Positions 55,491 through 64,000 of a stretch of DNA of 64,000 nucleotides are shown one piece after another. Below the pieces are notes generated by a model. That model made no database searches. It was not told where the DNA came from and saw only the letters and a program-made list of their open reading frames with translations. Each line of letters opens with the position of its first letter. The first letter of the stretch is position 1. A program made the translations under genes and the position numbers. The stretch lies in the NCBI RefSeq assembly GCF_011045165.1, contig NZ_JAAKZI010000003.1, positions 62,001-126,000 on the forward strand. The letters are read 5' to 3'. The stretch is from Arthrobacter silviterrae. GTDB lineage: Bacteria; Actinomycetota; Actinomycetes; Actinomycetales; Micrococcaceae.

Positions 55491-57266
55491 GTGCTGCGCA
55501 CACATGACCTGGGCTCCTTGCGGGCTGAACACATTGGACAGACCGTAACCCTTGCCGGGTGGGTCGCCCGCCGGCGCGACCATGGCGGTGTTGCGTTCCT
55601 TGACTTGCGTGATGCCTCGGGCGTGTCGCAGATCGTGGTGCGCGAAGAAGACGTGTTCCATGCGCTGCGCAACGAATATGTGCTCAAGGTCACGGGCACC
55701 GTCTCCCGCCGCCCCGAAGGCAATGAAAACCCGGCCCTCGCCACGGGTGAGATCGAAGTGGTGGCGGATGACGTCGTCGTGCTTAACGAAGCGGCGCCCC
55801 TGCCGTTCCAGGTGGATGAGCACGTGGAGGTGGGTGAGGAGGCGCGCCTGAAGCACCGGTACCTGGACCTGCGCCGGCCGGCCATGCAGCGCAACCTGCG
55901 CCTGCGCTCGGAAGCCAACCGCGTGGCCCGCGAGCTGCTGCACGAGCAGGGCTACGTGGAGATCGAGACGCCCACGCTGACCCGTTCGACGCCGGAAGGA
56001 GCCCGTGACTTCCTGGTTCCCGCCCGCCTGGCGCCCGGGTCCTGGTACGCCCTGCCGCAGTCCCCGCAGCTGTTCAAGCAGCTGCTGCAGGTGGGCGGCT
56101 TTGAGAAGTACTACCAGATCGCCCGCTGCTACCGCGACGAGGACTTCCGCGCCGACCGCCAGCCGGAGTTCACCCAGCTGGACATCGAGGCCAGCTTTGT
56201 GGACCAGGATGACATCATCGCCCTGGGCGAGAAGATCGTCGCCGCCCTGTGGAAGCTGATTGACGTTGAGATCCCCACGCCGATCCGGCGCATGACGTAC
56301 CGCGACGCCATGGCCCGCTACGGTTCGGACAAGCCGGACCTGCGCTTCGGCCTGGAACTGACCGACCTGACGGAATTCTTCAAGGACACCAATTTCGGCG
56401 TGTTCAAGGCCCCCTACGTGGGTGCCGTGGTCATGCCCGGCGGGGCCGCCCAGCCGCGCCGCCAGCTGGATGCCTGGCAGGAATGGGCCAAGCAGCGCGG
56501 TGCCAAGGGCCTGGCCTATGTCCTGTTCAAAGACGACGGCGAGCTGGCCGGCCCCGTGGCCAAGAACCTGACGGACACCGAGCGTGCCGGCCTGGCCGGC
56601 GCCGTGGGCGCTAAGCCCGGCGACTGCATCTTCTTCGCCGCCGGCGAGGTCAACCCGTCCCGCGCACTGCTCGGTGCTGCCCGCGTGGAGATCGGCCACC
56701 GCACAGGCCTCATCGACCCCAAGGACTGGGCCTTCGTGTGGGTTGTCGACGCGCCGATGTTTGAGCGTGCGGCGGACGCCGTGGCTTCAGGCGACGTCGC
56801 AGTGGGCAGCGGGCAGTGGACGGCAGTGCACCACGCGTTCACGTCCCCGAAGCCTGAGTTCCTGGACACCTTTGACAAGGACCCGGAGAGCGCCTTGTCC
56901 TACGCCTACGACATCGTGTGCAACGGCAACGAAATTGGCGGCGGTTCCATCCGCATCCACCAGCGCGACGTCCAGGAGCGGGTCTTTGAACTCATGGGAC
57001 TGGACAAGGAGTCCGCCCAGACCAAGTTCGGCTTCCTCCTCGAAGGCTTCAAGTTCGGCGCCCCGCCGCACGGCGGCATCGCCATCGGCTGGGACCGTGC
57101 GGTGTCCCTGCTGGCCGGCGTTGACTCCATCCGCGACGTCATTGCCTTCCCGAAGTCCGGCGGCGGCTACGACCCCCTGACCGCGGCCCCGGCCCCCATC
57201 ACTGCCCAGCAGCGCAAGGAAGCCGGCGTGGACTTCAAGCCGGAGGCCAAGCCCGAAGCCAAATAG
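55491..57266 (+). CDS. aspS: Aspartate-tRNA ligase
   Basis: A 591-residue bacterial-type class II synthetase with N-terminal OB anticodon domain ([24 protein letters not shown]), motif 2 in [30 protein letters not shown], a GAD insertion domain (about residues 300-420) and motif 3 [20 protein letters not shown]. The GTG at 55491 has AAAGGAAT upstream. The C terminus ends in a short Pro-Glu-Ala-Lys repeat. A bidirectional hairpin follows after nine bases. Confidence 0.95.
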   Translation: MLRTHDLGSLRAEHIGQTVTLAGWVARRRDHGGVAFLDLRDASGVSQIVVREEDVFHALRNEYVLKVTGTVSRRPEGNENPALATGEIEVVADDVVVLNEAAPLPFQVDEHVEVGEEARLKHRYLDLRRPAMQRNLRLRSEANRVARELLHEQGYVEIETPTLTRSTPEGARDFLVPARLAPGSWYALPQSPQLFKQLLQVGGFEKYYQIARCYRDEDFRADRQPEFTQLDIEASFVDQDDIIALGEKIVAALWKLIDVEIPTPIRRMTYRDAMARYGSDKPDLRFGLELTDLTEFFKDTNFGVFKAPYVGAVVMPGGAAQPRRQLDAWQEWAKQRGAKGLAYVLFKDDGELAGPVAKNLTDTERAGLAGAVGAKPGDCIFFAAGEVNPSRALLGAARVEIGHRTGLIDPKDWAFVWVVDAPMFERAADAVASGDVAVGSGQWTAVHHAFTSPKPEFLDTFDKDPESALSYAYDIVCNGNEIGGGSIRIHQRDVQERVFELMGLDKESAQTKFGFLLEGFKFGAPPHGGIAIGWDRAVSLLAGVDSIRDVIAFPKSGGGYDPLTAAPAPITAQQRKEAGVDFKPEAKPEAK

Positions 57267-57275
57267 CAAAAGCCG

Positions 57276-57310
57276 GGAATGCCGGCCTCCCGCGGGGAGG
57301 CCGGCATTCC
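57276..57310. terminator. Bidirectional terminator between aspS and the beta-helix gene
   Basis: A perfect 16-pair stem (57276-57291 with 57295-57310) with a three-base loop. On the minus strand it is followed by CTTTT; on the plus strand by a weaker GTCCTT. Confidence 0.8.
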
Positions 57311-57314
57311 GTCC

Positions 57315-58616
57315 TTAACGGCCTTCCATGGTGAGTCCGGCGATGGCCGCGGCCAGTGCCGGGACAGCCCGGACGACGTCGGACGCGTCACCCGCCGCCG
57401 TGACCTTGCCGCCCACGGTGATCGAATCCAGCTCGCCTTCCAGCTCCATGGCCGGCACTCCGGCGCCCTCGGTGCGCACGTTTCCGCCAATGCTTGCCGT
57501 TCCGATGCGGCCTCCGGGCTTGATGCTCAGCGCAATGGCGGACAGGGGGAGCAGCACGCCCTTGACCAGGGATTCGCCCATGCCGCCCTCGGTGCGCAAG
57601 TCGCCGCGGATGGTCAGCGCCGGCAGGTCCCGGCTGACCTGCACGCCCACGGAACCGTCGCCGTGGGTCGTGATGGAGTCGAACACGGCCTCGCGCAGGG
57701 AGCCGTCGTAGACATTGAAGCCGCGCGCGCCGAGGCCATAGGTCTCCACCGGTGCGTCAACCGTCAGGACTCCGATGTCGCCAAAGTTCACAAAGCCGAT
57801 CCCGCTGGGCCCCCACGACGTCACGGCGCCGCGGGCATTCCATGCGGTGACGGCGCCCCAGTTGTCCAAGACCATGTCATTTTGGCCGTAGGTGGTGGTG
57901 GTGCCCAGGTTGCGCACCTCGGCAACATTGGCCCCGCTGATGACAAATACGCCGCCGCTGATCAGGTCCGGCGTGCCGGGGGCGATGCCGCCGTTGGAGA
58001 ACACGTCCACAGTGCTGAGCAGTTCAACGTCGATGGTGCCGCCGTCGGCCTTCCCCGCGGTGTCACCGTGCCCGCCGACAAAAACGCCGCTCCCATGGAC
58101 GGGTTCCGCGGCGCTGCCGGCGGAGATGCGTTCAAGCCGGGCCGTGAGCCTCACGGCGGCATCGGCCTGGCGGTTCCACACCGTAAAGGCGCCCTGCAGG
58201 GCCTCCACGCCGAAGCCGGTGGGGCGGTGGAAGCGCCCGCGCGTGTCCGCTGCGGTGACGTGGACGCCGTCGGCCTCAATGCGGCCCGCCCGGACATTGT
58301 TGTCGGCGGCGAGGTACACCTGTCCGGTGGTGGTGACATTGGCCAGGGCCAGGGTGCCAAGGTCCGGCACGGACGTGTCGTTGTAGATGGCCACCTCGTG
58401 CGGTGACGTGGTGATGGTGGTGTCCTGCACGGTGTTGTCGCTGGTGAGGCGCAGGCCCTTCGCGCCGAAGGTGAGTTCGCCGCCGCGCAACTTCGTTCCG
58501 GGCGGCAAGGTCACGGATGGCATGCCCTTGAGGCGGCCGATCACTTCAATGTTGGCGGCGCCCGAGGCGAGGGCCTGGGTGAGAGCGCCGGCGCTTGTTA
58601 CTTGTGTCCGTCCCAT
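57315..58616 (-). CDS. Predicted right-handed beta-helix protein without signal peptide
   Basis: A 433-residue protein made almost wholly of short hydrophobic strands separated by Gly/Asn/Asp turns (LRGGELTFGAKGLRLTSDNTVQDTTI, GQVYLAADNNVRAGRIEADGVHV, GIGFVNFGDIGVLTVDAPVETYG, LPALTIRGDLRTEGG). The spacing of about 20-25 residues suggests coils of a parallel beta-helix. No catalytic motif of pectate lyases, no signal peptide and no membrane helix were seen, so it may act in the cytoplasm. The ATG at 58616 is used; the frame stays open upstream to 58754 without a ribosome site. Function unknown. It is convergent with aspS. Confidence 0.7.
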   Translation of the reverse strand: MGRTQVTSAGALTQALASGAANIEVIGRLKGMPSVTLPPGTKLRGGELTFGAKGLRLTSDNTVQDTTITTSPHEVAIYNDTSVPDLGTLALANVTTTGQVYLAADNNVRAGRIEADGVHVTAADTRGRFHRPTGFGVEALQGAFTVWNRQADAAVRLTARLERISAGSAAEPVHGSGVFVGGHGDTAGKADGGTIDVELLSTVDVFSNGGIAPGTPDLISGGVFVISGANVAEVRNLGTTTTYGQNDMVLDNWGAVTAWNARGAVTSWGPSGIGFVNFGDIGVLTVDAPVETYGLGARGFNVYDGSLREAVFDSITTHGDGSVGVQVSRDLPALTIRGDLRTEGGMGESLVKGVLLPLSAIALSIKPGGRIGTASIGGNVRTEGAGVPAMELEGELDSITVGGKVTAAGDASDVVRAVPALAAAIAGLTMEGR

Positions 58617-58794
58617 TGCTGAACCACCATTTCCGAAGACGATTCCGAACCGGCACCCGGACAGCCGTGGGCACCTGAATGAGACTGTAGCCCCGTTTTC
58701 CGGTGCCGTGCAGCTTTTTCGGAGGACATTTTTCCGCCGCGCCATTCCTGTCAAGCGACGCAGTGTGGTGGCCGCCGGGGCCTACCATGTGGAC

Positions 58795-59586
58795 ATGGAT
58801 GAACAACGCCTGGACCTGCTGGAATCGCTCATGGCTGCGGCCTGGCCCGCCCTGGAAAGTTCGACGGCGGACGGCTGGGTTTTGCGGTCGGCCGGCGGGG
58901 TCACCCAGCGCGCCAACTCCATTTGGCCCGCGGAATCCACCAGTGACGGGCCGGCCGCCCTGAGGACCGCGGAAAACTGGTACGCCGCACGGCGCCAGCC
59001 CGTCATCTTCCAATTGACCCGCCGGGAGGAAAATGCGCCGCTGGAGTCATTCCTGGACACGCGGGGCTACTCGAAGCAGTCCGAGACCATCGTCATGACG
59101 GCGCCGGTCACGCCTTCAGTGCCTCTCCCGGTGGCGCCCGCCGCAAAAGGCGCCGCCCTGCGCGTGGAAGTTGGGGACGCGCCGTCGGACGAGTGGCTCG
59201 AGCTCTGGTGGCGGGTGGACGGCAGGGGAGGGGAAGCGGAAAAGGTGATCGCGCGGCAGGTGCTGTTGGGGGCCACCTCCCTGTACGCCACTGCGCGCAA
59301 TGGGGAGGGTGTTGCCGTGGGCACGGGCCGGTTGACGCTCGTGGAAGGCTGGGCCGGCGTGTACTGCATGGCCACGCACCCGGACTTCCGGCGGCAGGGA
59401 GTGGCGTCGGCAGTGCTGGCGGAACTGGTGCGGCAGGCGTCTGCGGCCGGAGCTGCCGCACTGTGGCTCATGGTGACGGCGGCCAACACGGGAGCACAAG
59501 CCCTGTACGGCGCGGCGGGATTCGCCGAGGCCGGCCGCTACCACTACAGGCAGGCCCCTCTTCGGCGGGCGTTCGGCGCCTGCTGA
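58795..59586 (+). CDS. GNAT-family N-acetyltransferase (Rv0428c/CG3035-like)
   Basis: A 263-residue protein with a degenerate N-terminal GNAT half (DGWVLRSAGGVTQRANSIWP, TAENWYAARRQPVIFQLTR) and an intact C-terminal GNAT domain in which THPDFRRQGVASAVLAEL forms the acetyl-CoA loop (R-R-Q-G-V-A) and ANTGAQALYGAAGFAEAGRYHYR ends the fold. The pattern resembles the actinobacterial family sometimes annotated as N-acetylglutamate synthase CG3035/Rv0428c; that substrate is a family-level guess. The ATG at 58795 is used, without a clear ribosome site. Confidence 0.78.
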   Translation: MDEQRLDLLESLMAAAWPALESSTADGWVLRSAGGVTQRANSIWPAESTSDGPAALRTAENWYAARRQPVIFQLTRREENAPLESFLDTRGYSKQSETIVMTAPVTPSVPLPVAPAAKGAALRVEVGDAPSDEWLELWWRVDGRGGEAEKVIARQVLLGATSLYATARNGEGVAVGTGRLTLVEGWAGVYCMATHPDFRRQGVASAVLAELVRQASAAGAAALWLMVTAANTGAQALYGAAGFAEAGRYHYRQAPLRRAFGAC

Positions 59587-59617
59587 CTCGGCGTCCCGTT
59601 CCGGCCCCGTCCCTGCG

Positions 59618-59685
59618 CGAGGTAGCGGGTGCGCGCCGAAACCCGTCCGCCTGGGGGCGAGTCTCGGCGCGGAACCGCTATCTCG
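59618..59685. terminator. Two-part hairpin between convergent GNAT and acVLRF1-like genes
   Basis: An outer 11-pair stem (59618-59628 with 59675-59685, one wobble) and an inner 8-pair stem (59632-59639 with 59664-59671). It overlaps the last codons of the minus-strand gene. No clear T run is seen. Confidence 0.5.
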
Positions 59686-60334
59686 GCGCCGAAGGCGGGT
59701 CGGTGACCTGGATGCGGATGGCGGAAAAGTCCGCGGCGGCCCGGACCAGCACTGCCATGTTCGGGTCGGGCACGGGCAGGGGCGCCAGGCGCGGGCGGGC
59801 GGCAAATGGCCGCAGGAGGGGTTCGGCCAGGACGGCGTCGACCAGGGCCTTGTCACCACCGGTGGCCAGGTATTCAAAGGGCCCGGACGCGAAAATGCGG
59901 GCGGCTTCCTCGGCAGCCTTGACCACCAGTGCATCGGCCTGGTTGCCGCGGCGCCGGGCGAACCGGTGCTGTGACTGGCCGCCGGCAGCCGTGCGCGACT
60001 GTATGTACTTGGTGCCGCACTTGTGGGCCAGGAGCGTTCCGCCCACGGCGGTGCCCACGGCATATCCGCCACGGCGCACCAGCACCAGGCCCATGGACCG
60101 TTCCTGGGATGCCAGCGACACAAGGCGGTCCAGCAACGTGGCACCGCGCCCGGGCCGGCCGGCGTCGGGCCAGGGAGGTGAGAGCAGCGCAACGGCGCCG
60201 TCCAGCATGGCCAGCCTGACGCCGTCGTCCGTGTCTTGGAGGACGTCCAGGCCTCCATGCGCAGCGGAGAACCTGTCCACCCAGCCGGTGAGCCGGGCGG
60301 CGGGGACAAAGGCTGTGCGGGTTGGCGGGGTCAC
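59678..60334 (-). CDS. acVLRF1-family (Vms1-like) peptidyl-tRNA hydrolase
   Basis: A 218-residue protein with the release-factor-like VLRF1 fold. The diagnostic segment is GTKYIQSRTAAGGQSQHRFARRRGNQADALV at about residues 105-135, in which a Gln-containing loop replaces the GGQ of release factors. Such proteins cleave peptidyl-tRNA on stalled or split ribosomes. The GTG at 60334 is chosen as the start of the conserved part; a GTG at 60343 is possible. It is divergent from rarA with 57 bases between them. Confidence 0.78.
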   Translation of the reverse strand: MTPPTRTAFVPAARLTGWVDRFSAAHGGLDVLQDTDDGVRLAMLDGAVALLSPPWPDAGRPGRGATLLDRLVSLASQERSMGLVLVRRGGYAVGTAVGGTLLAHKCGTKYIQSRTAAGGQSQHRFARRRGNQADALVVKAAEEAARIFASGPFEYLATGGDKALVDAVLAEPLLRPFAARPRLAPLPVPDPNMAVLVRAAADFSAIRIQVTDPPSAPR

Positions 60335-60379
60335 CCCAGCCACGATACCGGGCGCGGCCCGGGCAGGCGGTGCGGCGGA

Positions 60380-60394
60380 TAGGCTAAGGGGGTG
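60380..60394 (+). promoter_or_regulatory. Predicted -10 element for a leaderless rarA mRNA
   Basis: TAGGCT at 60380-60385 lies six bases before the GTG at 60392. The AAGGGG between them abuts the start codon and is too close to act as a ribosome site. Confidence 0.35.
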
Positions 60395-61828
60395 ACTGAC
60401 CTTTTTGACAGTGCGTTTTGGGACGACGACGGGGACGACGGACCCGCGTCCCCCTTCGCCTCCGCGCCTGACACGGGATCGCGGCCTCGCAGCCCGCTGG
60501 CCGTCCGCATGCGCCCGCGCAGCCTGGAAGAAGTGGTGGGCCAGCAGCACCTGTTGGGGCCCGGGTCCCCCCTGCAGCTGCTGGCCGGTGGCGGCACGTC
60601 CGGCGGCCCGGCCGGCCCGGCGTCCGTCATGCTGTGGGGGCCTCCTGGAACGGGGAAGACCACCCTGGCCCACGTCATCGCACGCGGACCCGGGCGAAAG
60701 TTTGTCGAACTTTCCGCCATCACGGCGGGCGTCAAGGACGTGCGGCGGGTCATGGACCAGGCCCTCACGGACCGGGACCTGCACGGGCGCACCACGGTCC
60801 TGTTCCTCGACGAGATCCATCGCTTCAACAAGGCCCAGCAGGACGCCCTGCTGCCCGGGGTGGAAAACCGCTGGGTGGTGCTCATTGCGGCCACCACGGA
60901 AAACCCGTCCTTCTCCGTGGTCTCACCCCTGCTCTCGCGCTCCATCCTCCTCACCCTCAAGCCCCTGACCAACGACGACATCCGCGGGCTGGTGGAGCGT
61001 GCCGTCACCGACCCCCGGGGTCTGGACGGCATGGTCACGCTCACGGAGGAGGCGCTGGACCACCTGGTGTGGCTGGCCAGCGGCGATGCGCGCCGCGCGC
61101 TGACCACGCTGGAGGCGGCCGCCGGGGTGGCGCTGTCGGAAAGGTCTGCAGGAGAGGCCGGCGGCGATGCGCCGGTCGCCATTGACCTGGCCATTGCCGA
61201 ACGGGCCATTGATGCCGCTGCCGTTCGCTACGACAGGGCAGGGGACCAGCACTACGACATCATCAGCGCCTTCATCAAGTCGGTGCGGGGCTCCGACGTT
61301 GACGCGGCCCTGCACTACCTGGCCCGCATGCTCGAGGCCGGTGAGGACCCCCGTTTCATCAGCCGCCGCATCATGATCTCGGCCGCCGAGGACGTTGGCA
61401 TGGCCGATCCCACCGCACTGCAAACTGCAGTCGCAGCGGCCCAGGCGGTGGCCCTGATCGGCATGCCCGAGGCAAGGATCATTCTGGCGGAGGCCGTGGT
61501 CCACGTTGCCACGGCGCCGAAGTCAAACGCCGCCTACATGGGCATCAATGCCGCCCTGGCCGATGTCCGGGCGGGCAAGGGAACCATGGTTCCGGCGCCG
61601 CTGCGCGACGCCCACTACGCAGGCTCTGCCGCGCTGGGCCACGGCAAGGGGTACATCTACTCCCATGATTCCCCGCACTCCATCGCCACCCAGCAGTACC
61701 CGCCGGACGACCTGGTGGGCCGCAACTACTATGTCCCGACCGCCAACGGATACGAACGCGACATGGGCGTGCGCATGGAACGGCTGCGCGCGATCATCCG
61801 CGGCACGTCCCCGGCGTCGGGCACGTAG
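60392..61828 (+). CDS. rarA: Replication-associated recombination ATPase RarA (MgsA)
   Basis: A 478-residue AAA+ protein of the RarA/MgsA/WRNIP1 family that acts at stalled replication forks. Walker [16 protein letters not shown] is near residues 83-97, Walker [20 protein letters not shown] near 145, and the C-terminal tetramerisation and MgsA part is marked by [33 protein letters not shown] and [22 protein letters not shown]. The GTG at 60392 follows the -10-like element. The same gene precedes alaS in M. tuberculosis. Confidence 0.94.
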   Translation: MTDLFDSAFWDDDGDDGPASPFASAPDTGSRPRSPLAVRMRPRSLEEVVGQQHLLGPGSPLQLLAGGGTSGGPAGPASVMLWGPPGTGKTTLAHVIARGPGRKFVELSAITAGVKDVRRVMDQALTDRDLHGRTTVLFLDEIHRFNKAQQDALLPGVENRWVVLIAATTENPSFSVVSPLLSRSILLTLKPLTNDDIRGLVERAVTDPRGLDGMVTLTEEALDHLVWLASGDARRALTTLEAAAGVALSERSAGEAGGDAPVAIDLAIAERAIDAAAVRYDRAGDQHYDIISAFIKSVRGSDVDAALHYLARMLEAGEDPRFISRRIMISAAEDVGMADPTALQTAVAAAQAVALIGMPEARIILAEAVVHVATAPKSNAAYMGINAALADVRAGKGTMVPAPLRDAHYAGSAALGHGKGYIYSHDSPHSIATQQYPPDDLVGRNYYVPTANGYERDMGVRMERLRAIIRGTSPASGT

Positions 61829-62081
61829 CGCCCGGGACCCAGCGCCCGGCAATTACGGGTCTCACGGCGTCGGGCAGGCAGCCGGGCAGGTGGTAAAGTT
61901 GATGGCGCACTGGCAAGCCCCGGCTCCATGTCCAACTCCCTGAATCATTCACGGCCCAGCGCCGCGGTTTGAAAGGCGTGGGTGGCCATGCCCGGGTGCT
62001 GTAGCGAAGAGGCCGCAATAGCCTCAACTCTCCACAATGGAGGCCAGACATACATGTATTGCAAATATTGGAAGGACACAA
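61829..62081 (+). promoter_or_regulatory. Intergenic leader upstream of rpsD
   Basis: No gene is supported in these 253 bases. A TAAAGT at 61892-61897 could be a -10 element. A short hairpin GAGGC/GCCTC (62009-62013 with 62021-62025) and a nearby GGAGGCC lie in the 75 bases before rpsD. Ribosomal protein S4 represses its own mRNA in other bacteria through leader structures; whether this leader does so cannot be read here. Confidence 0.3.
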
Positions 62082-62708
62082 GTGGCTAACAACACACGTG
62101 CCCGCCGTCAGGCCCGCCTTTCGCGGTCCCTCGGCATTGCCCTGACCCCCAAGGCCGCCAAGTACCTCGAGCGCCGTCCGTACGGCCCCGGTGAGCATGG
62201 CCGCGCCCGCAAGAAGCAGGACAGCGACTACGCAGTCCGCCTGCGCGAAAAGCAGCGCCTGCGTGCCCAGTACGGCATCCGCGAAGCACAGATGACCCGT
62301 GCCTTCGAAGAAGCCAAGCACACCAAGGGCATGACCGGTGAAAACCTGGTCGAGATCCTGGAAACCCGCCTGGACGCCCTGGTCCTGCGTGCCGGCTTTG
62401 CCCGCACCACCGCCCAGGCACGCCAGCTGGTTGTGCACCGCCACATCATGGTTGACGGCGCCCGCGTGGACCGCCCGTCGTTCCGCGTTGCCGAGGGTCA
62501 GCTGATCCACGTGCACCCGCGCAGCCAGACCATGGTTCCCCTGCAGCTTGCCGCTGCCGGCGCGCACCGCGACGTGCTCCCTGCCGTCCCGGCCTACTTG
62601 GATGTGAAGCTGGAGAGCCTGCAGGCCCGCCTGGTTCGCAAGCCCAAGCGCGTCGAGGTTCCCGTAACCTGTGAAGAGCAGCTGGTCGTTGAATTCTACT
62701 CGCGCTAA
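62082..62708 (+). CDS. rpsD: 30S ribosomal protein S4
   Basis: A 208-residue primary 16S rRNA-binding protein. It has the NNTRARRQARLSRSLGIAL start, the central KTRLDALVLRAGFARTTAQARQLVVHRHIMVDGARVD S4 RNA-binding motif and the C-terminal EEQLVVEFYSR end. The GTG at 62082 has AAGGA five bases upstream. A strong terminator follows. It is not clustered with other ribosomal protein genes. Confidence 0.97.
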   Translation: MANNTRARRQARLSRSLGIALTPKAAKYLERRPYGPGEHGRARKKQDSDYAVRLREKQRLRAQYGIREAQMTRAFEEAKHTKGMTGENLVEILETRLDALVLRAGFARTTAQARQLVVHRHIMVDGARVDRPSFRVAEGQLIHVHPRSQTMVPLQLAAAGAHRDVLPAVPAYLDVKLESLQARLVRKPKRVEVPVTCEEQLVVEFYSR

Positions 62709-62754
62709 ACCGTGAGCGGGATGTAGGGCCGGATCGCTCCGGCCCCACCTCGAA

Positions 62755-62788
62755 AGCAGCCCGTGGCACGCGCCGCGGGCTGCTTTTT
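62755..62788 (+). terminator. Rho-independent terminator of rpsD
   Basis: A 12-pair stem (62755-62766 with 62773-62784, one wobble) with a six-base loop, followed by TTTTT at 62784-62788. Confidence 0.88.
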
Positions 62789-62840
62789 AGTAAGGTACGT
62801 ATGGGTAACATCTGGCTATTCGGAAATGAGGCGGCCCTCC

Positions 62841-63215
62841 ATGACTGGTGGAGACATTGCAGGACTGATTGCAGCGGGGGTATTTGCCATCCTGGTTGCC
62901 CTTTTGGCCGTGCCGATCTTCAAGCTGGGCAAGGTGTTTGACGAAATCCGTGTGACCATCCGCCAGATCGGGGACGGCACCACACCCCTCATTGACGAAG
63001 TCACCACCACGGTTGCCACCACCAACACACAGCTGGGCAAGGTGGACGGGATTTCCAGCAACATTTCCGACGCCACGGCAAACATCTCGGCGCTGTCCTC
63101 CCTGCTGGCCGCCACGGTGGGATCCCCGGTCATCAAGATTGCAGCCTTCTCCTACGGCGTGCGCCAGGCCTTTGCCGGGCGCGACAAAAGCGTCCGCGCA
63201 CGCCGCAGCCGCTAA
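62841..63215 (+). CDS. DUF948 membrane protein
   Basis: A 124-residue protein with one N-terminal helix (about residues 5-25, IAGLIAAGVFAILVALLAVPIFKLGKV) and a helical, coiled-coil-like extracytoplasmic or cytoplasmic part with Thr/Ser-rich heptads (LIDEVTTTVATTNTQLGKVDGISSNISDATANIS). This matches DUF948 proteins, which lie upstream of alaS in many actinobacteria. Function unknown. The ATG at 62841 is used; ATG 62826 is an alternative. It precedes the DUF6167-like gene by 27 bases. Confidence 0.8.
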   Translation: MTGGDIAGLIAAGVFAILVALLAVPIFKLGKVFDEIRVTIRQIGDGTTPLIDEVTTTVATTNTQLGKVDGISSNISDATANISALSSLLAATVGSPVIKIAAFSYGVRQAFAGRDKSVRARRSR

Positions 63216-63242
63216 CGTCCACAGGTTTTTGGAAAGGCACGC

Positions 63243-63479
63243 ATGAAAAAGATCTTCTGGCTTGGCCTCGGCATCACCGTCGGCGTCCTGGCCGCACGCA
63301 AGGTGGCCGCCGCGAAAGGCGCCATTGGCCCGGACGGCCTCAATCGCGCCGTGGGCAGGGCGGCCGACGCCGTCCACGACTTCGCGGACGCCCTGCGCGA
63401 GAACATGGACCACCGTGAATCGGAGCTCCGGGGAGCACTGGGCCTGGACCCGGACCGTCCCGTGGGCCCCCGCCACTAA
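63243..63479 (+). CDS. Small DUF6167-like membrane-associated protein
   Basis: A 78-residue protein with one N-terminal hydrophobic helix (IFWLGLGITVGVLAARKV) and an amphipathic, charged remainder (VGRAADAVHDFADALRENMDHRESELRGAL). It matches the small protein that sits between the DUF948 gene and alaS in other actinobacteria (DUF6167), a match by memory and context. The ATG at 63243 has GGAAAGG seven bases upstream. Function unknown. Confidence 0.75.
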   Translation: MKKIFWLGLGITVGVLAARKVAAAKGAIGPDGLNRAVGRAADAVHDFADALRENMDHRESELRGALGLDPDRPVGPRH

Positions 63480-63624
63480 GAGCTGCAGCCGCACCGCAGC
63501 GCCGCGCCACCGCCCCGGGGCGGCGGAACCACGGGGCCGCCCCGGTACCGGGTGCAGGACGCCCGGCATTGCCCGGGCCACGAATTTTTGAACCGTTTTC
63601 ACTATTGAAGGAGCCACCAGGCTA

Positions 63625-64000
63625 ATGAAATCCCACGAAATTGCAGAGCGCTGGATTGAGTTCTTCACCAGTAAGGGCCACACCCCCGTGCCCTCGGCGT
63701 CGCTGATCTCGTCGGATCCCTCGCTGCTGTTTACTGTGGCCGGCATGGTGCCCTTTATCCCGTACCTCACGGCCCGCGAGGAGCCGCCCTACAAGCGCGC
63801 CACCAGCGTGCAGAAGTGCATCCGCACCGGCGACATCGACGAGGTCGGCAAGACCGTCCGCCACGGCACCTTCTTCCAGATGTGCGGCAACTTCTCCTTT
63901 GGCGACTACTTCAAGGAAACCGCCATCCCCTACGCCTGGGAGCTGCTCACCACACCCCTGGCCGACGGCGGCTTCGGGCTTCCCGTGGACAGGCTCTGGG
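63625..64000 (+). CDS. alaS: Alanine-tRNA ligase, N-terminal part (truncated by window edge)
   Basis: The frame is open from ATG 63625 to the window end and gives the first 125 residues of AlaRS. It begins [22 protein letters not shown], then [26 protein letters not shown] (motif 1), [35 protein letters not shown] (motif 2), which are distinctive for this class II synthetase. AAGGAG lies about eleven bases upstream. It follows the DUF948 and DUF6167-like genes, the usual actinobacterial order. The 145 bases before it hold no gene. Confidence 0.95.
   Translation, partial: MKSHEIAERWIEFFTSKGHTPVPSASLISSDPSLLFTVAGMVPFIPYLTAREEPPYKRATSVQKCIRTGDIDEVGKTVRHGTFFQMCGNFSFGDYFKETAIPYAWELLTTPLADGGFGLPVDRLW

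Overview
The window is high-GC DNA with dense genes, frequent GTG/TTG starts, many 1-14 bp gene overlaps and several promoters that seem to give leaderless mRNAs. Gene content points to an actinobacterium of the Micrococcaceae, most like Arthrobacter or a close relative. Supporting markers are mycothiol-linked genes (mycoredoxin, S-hydroxymethylmycothiol dehydrogenase), class Ib ribonucleotide reductase nrdHIEF, a DUF222/HNH protein, an acVLRF1-type release factor-like protein and PIP-synthase-type pgsA. From about 32.6 kb to the right edge the order thrS-HIT-pgsA-pdxS-pdxT-yebC-ruvCAB-yajC-secDF-rel-cyclophilin-hisS-aspS-rarA-(rpsD)-alaS follows the block known from Mycobacterium tuberculosis (Rv2614c to Rv2555c), with losses and insertions.

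Left part (0-28.5 kb, accessory and metabolic). A ROK regulator is followed by a tightly overlapped moxR-DUF58-membrane protein-VWA-VWA-TPR operon. Next are metF (behind a structured leader) and metE, ending in a strong terminator, then a DUF222/HNH gene converging with a LysR-SRPBCC pair. A 487-bp control region precedes nrdH-nrdI-nrdE, with nrdF behind a hairpin. Then come a NUDIX hydrolase, an acyl-CoA synthetase with a FAD monooxygenase, a DedA-like protein, a thioesterase/lipoate-ligase-like pair, the mycothiol pair, an SRAP protein, and small VOC, GNAT and membrane genes.

Middle (28.5-47.9 kb). A DUF6504-like gene and dnaE2 start from a promoter covered by a near-perfect 20-bp palindrome. 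They are followed by the thrS block, PLP synthesis (pdxS, pdxT), an opposite-strand insertion carrying a GNAT gene and an 894-residue asparagine synthetase fused to a C-terminal domain resembling F420-0:gamma-glutamyl ligases, then yebC-ruvC-ruvA-ruvB (with a LexA-like box before ruvA) and the Sec accessory genes yajC-secD-secF.

Right part (48-64 kb). It holds bifunctional rel, an AbiEi-like protein, a DUF349 protein, a membrane-anchored cyclophilin, hisS, a 250-bp nest of inverted repeats, aspS, a predicted beta-helix protein, a GNAT, an acVLRF1-like protein, rarA, rpsD, two small membrane-associated proteins and the truncated start of alaS.

The most unusual items are the AsnB/gamma-glutamyl-ligase-like fusion, the apparent CTG start of ruvC directly behind the yebC stop, the inverted-repeat nest between hisS and aspS, and the leader of metF. 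I saw no tRNA, rRNA, CRISPR array, prophage or insertion sequence. Domain and family names come from my reading of motifs and were not checked against databases.
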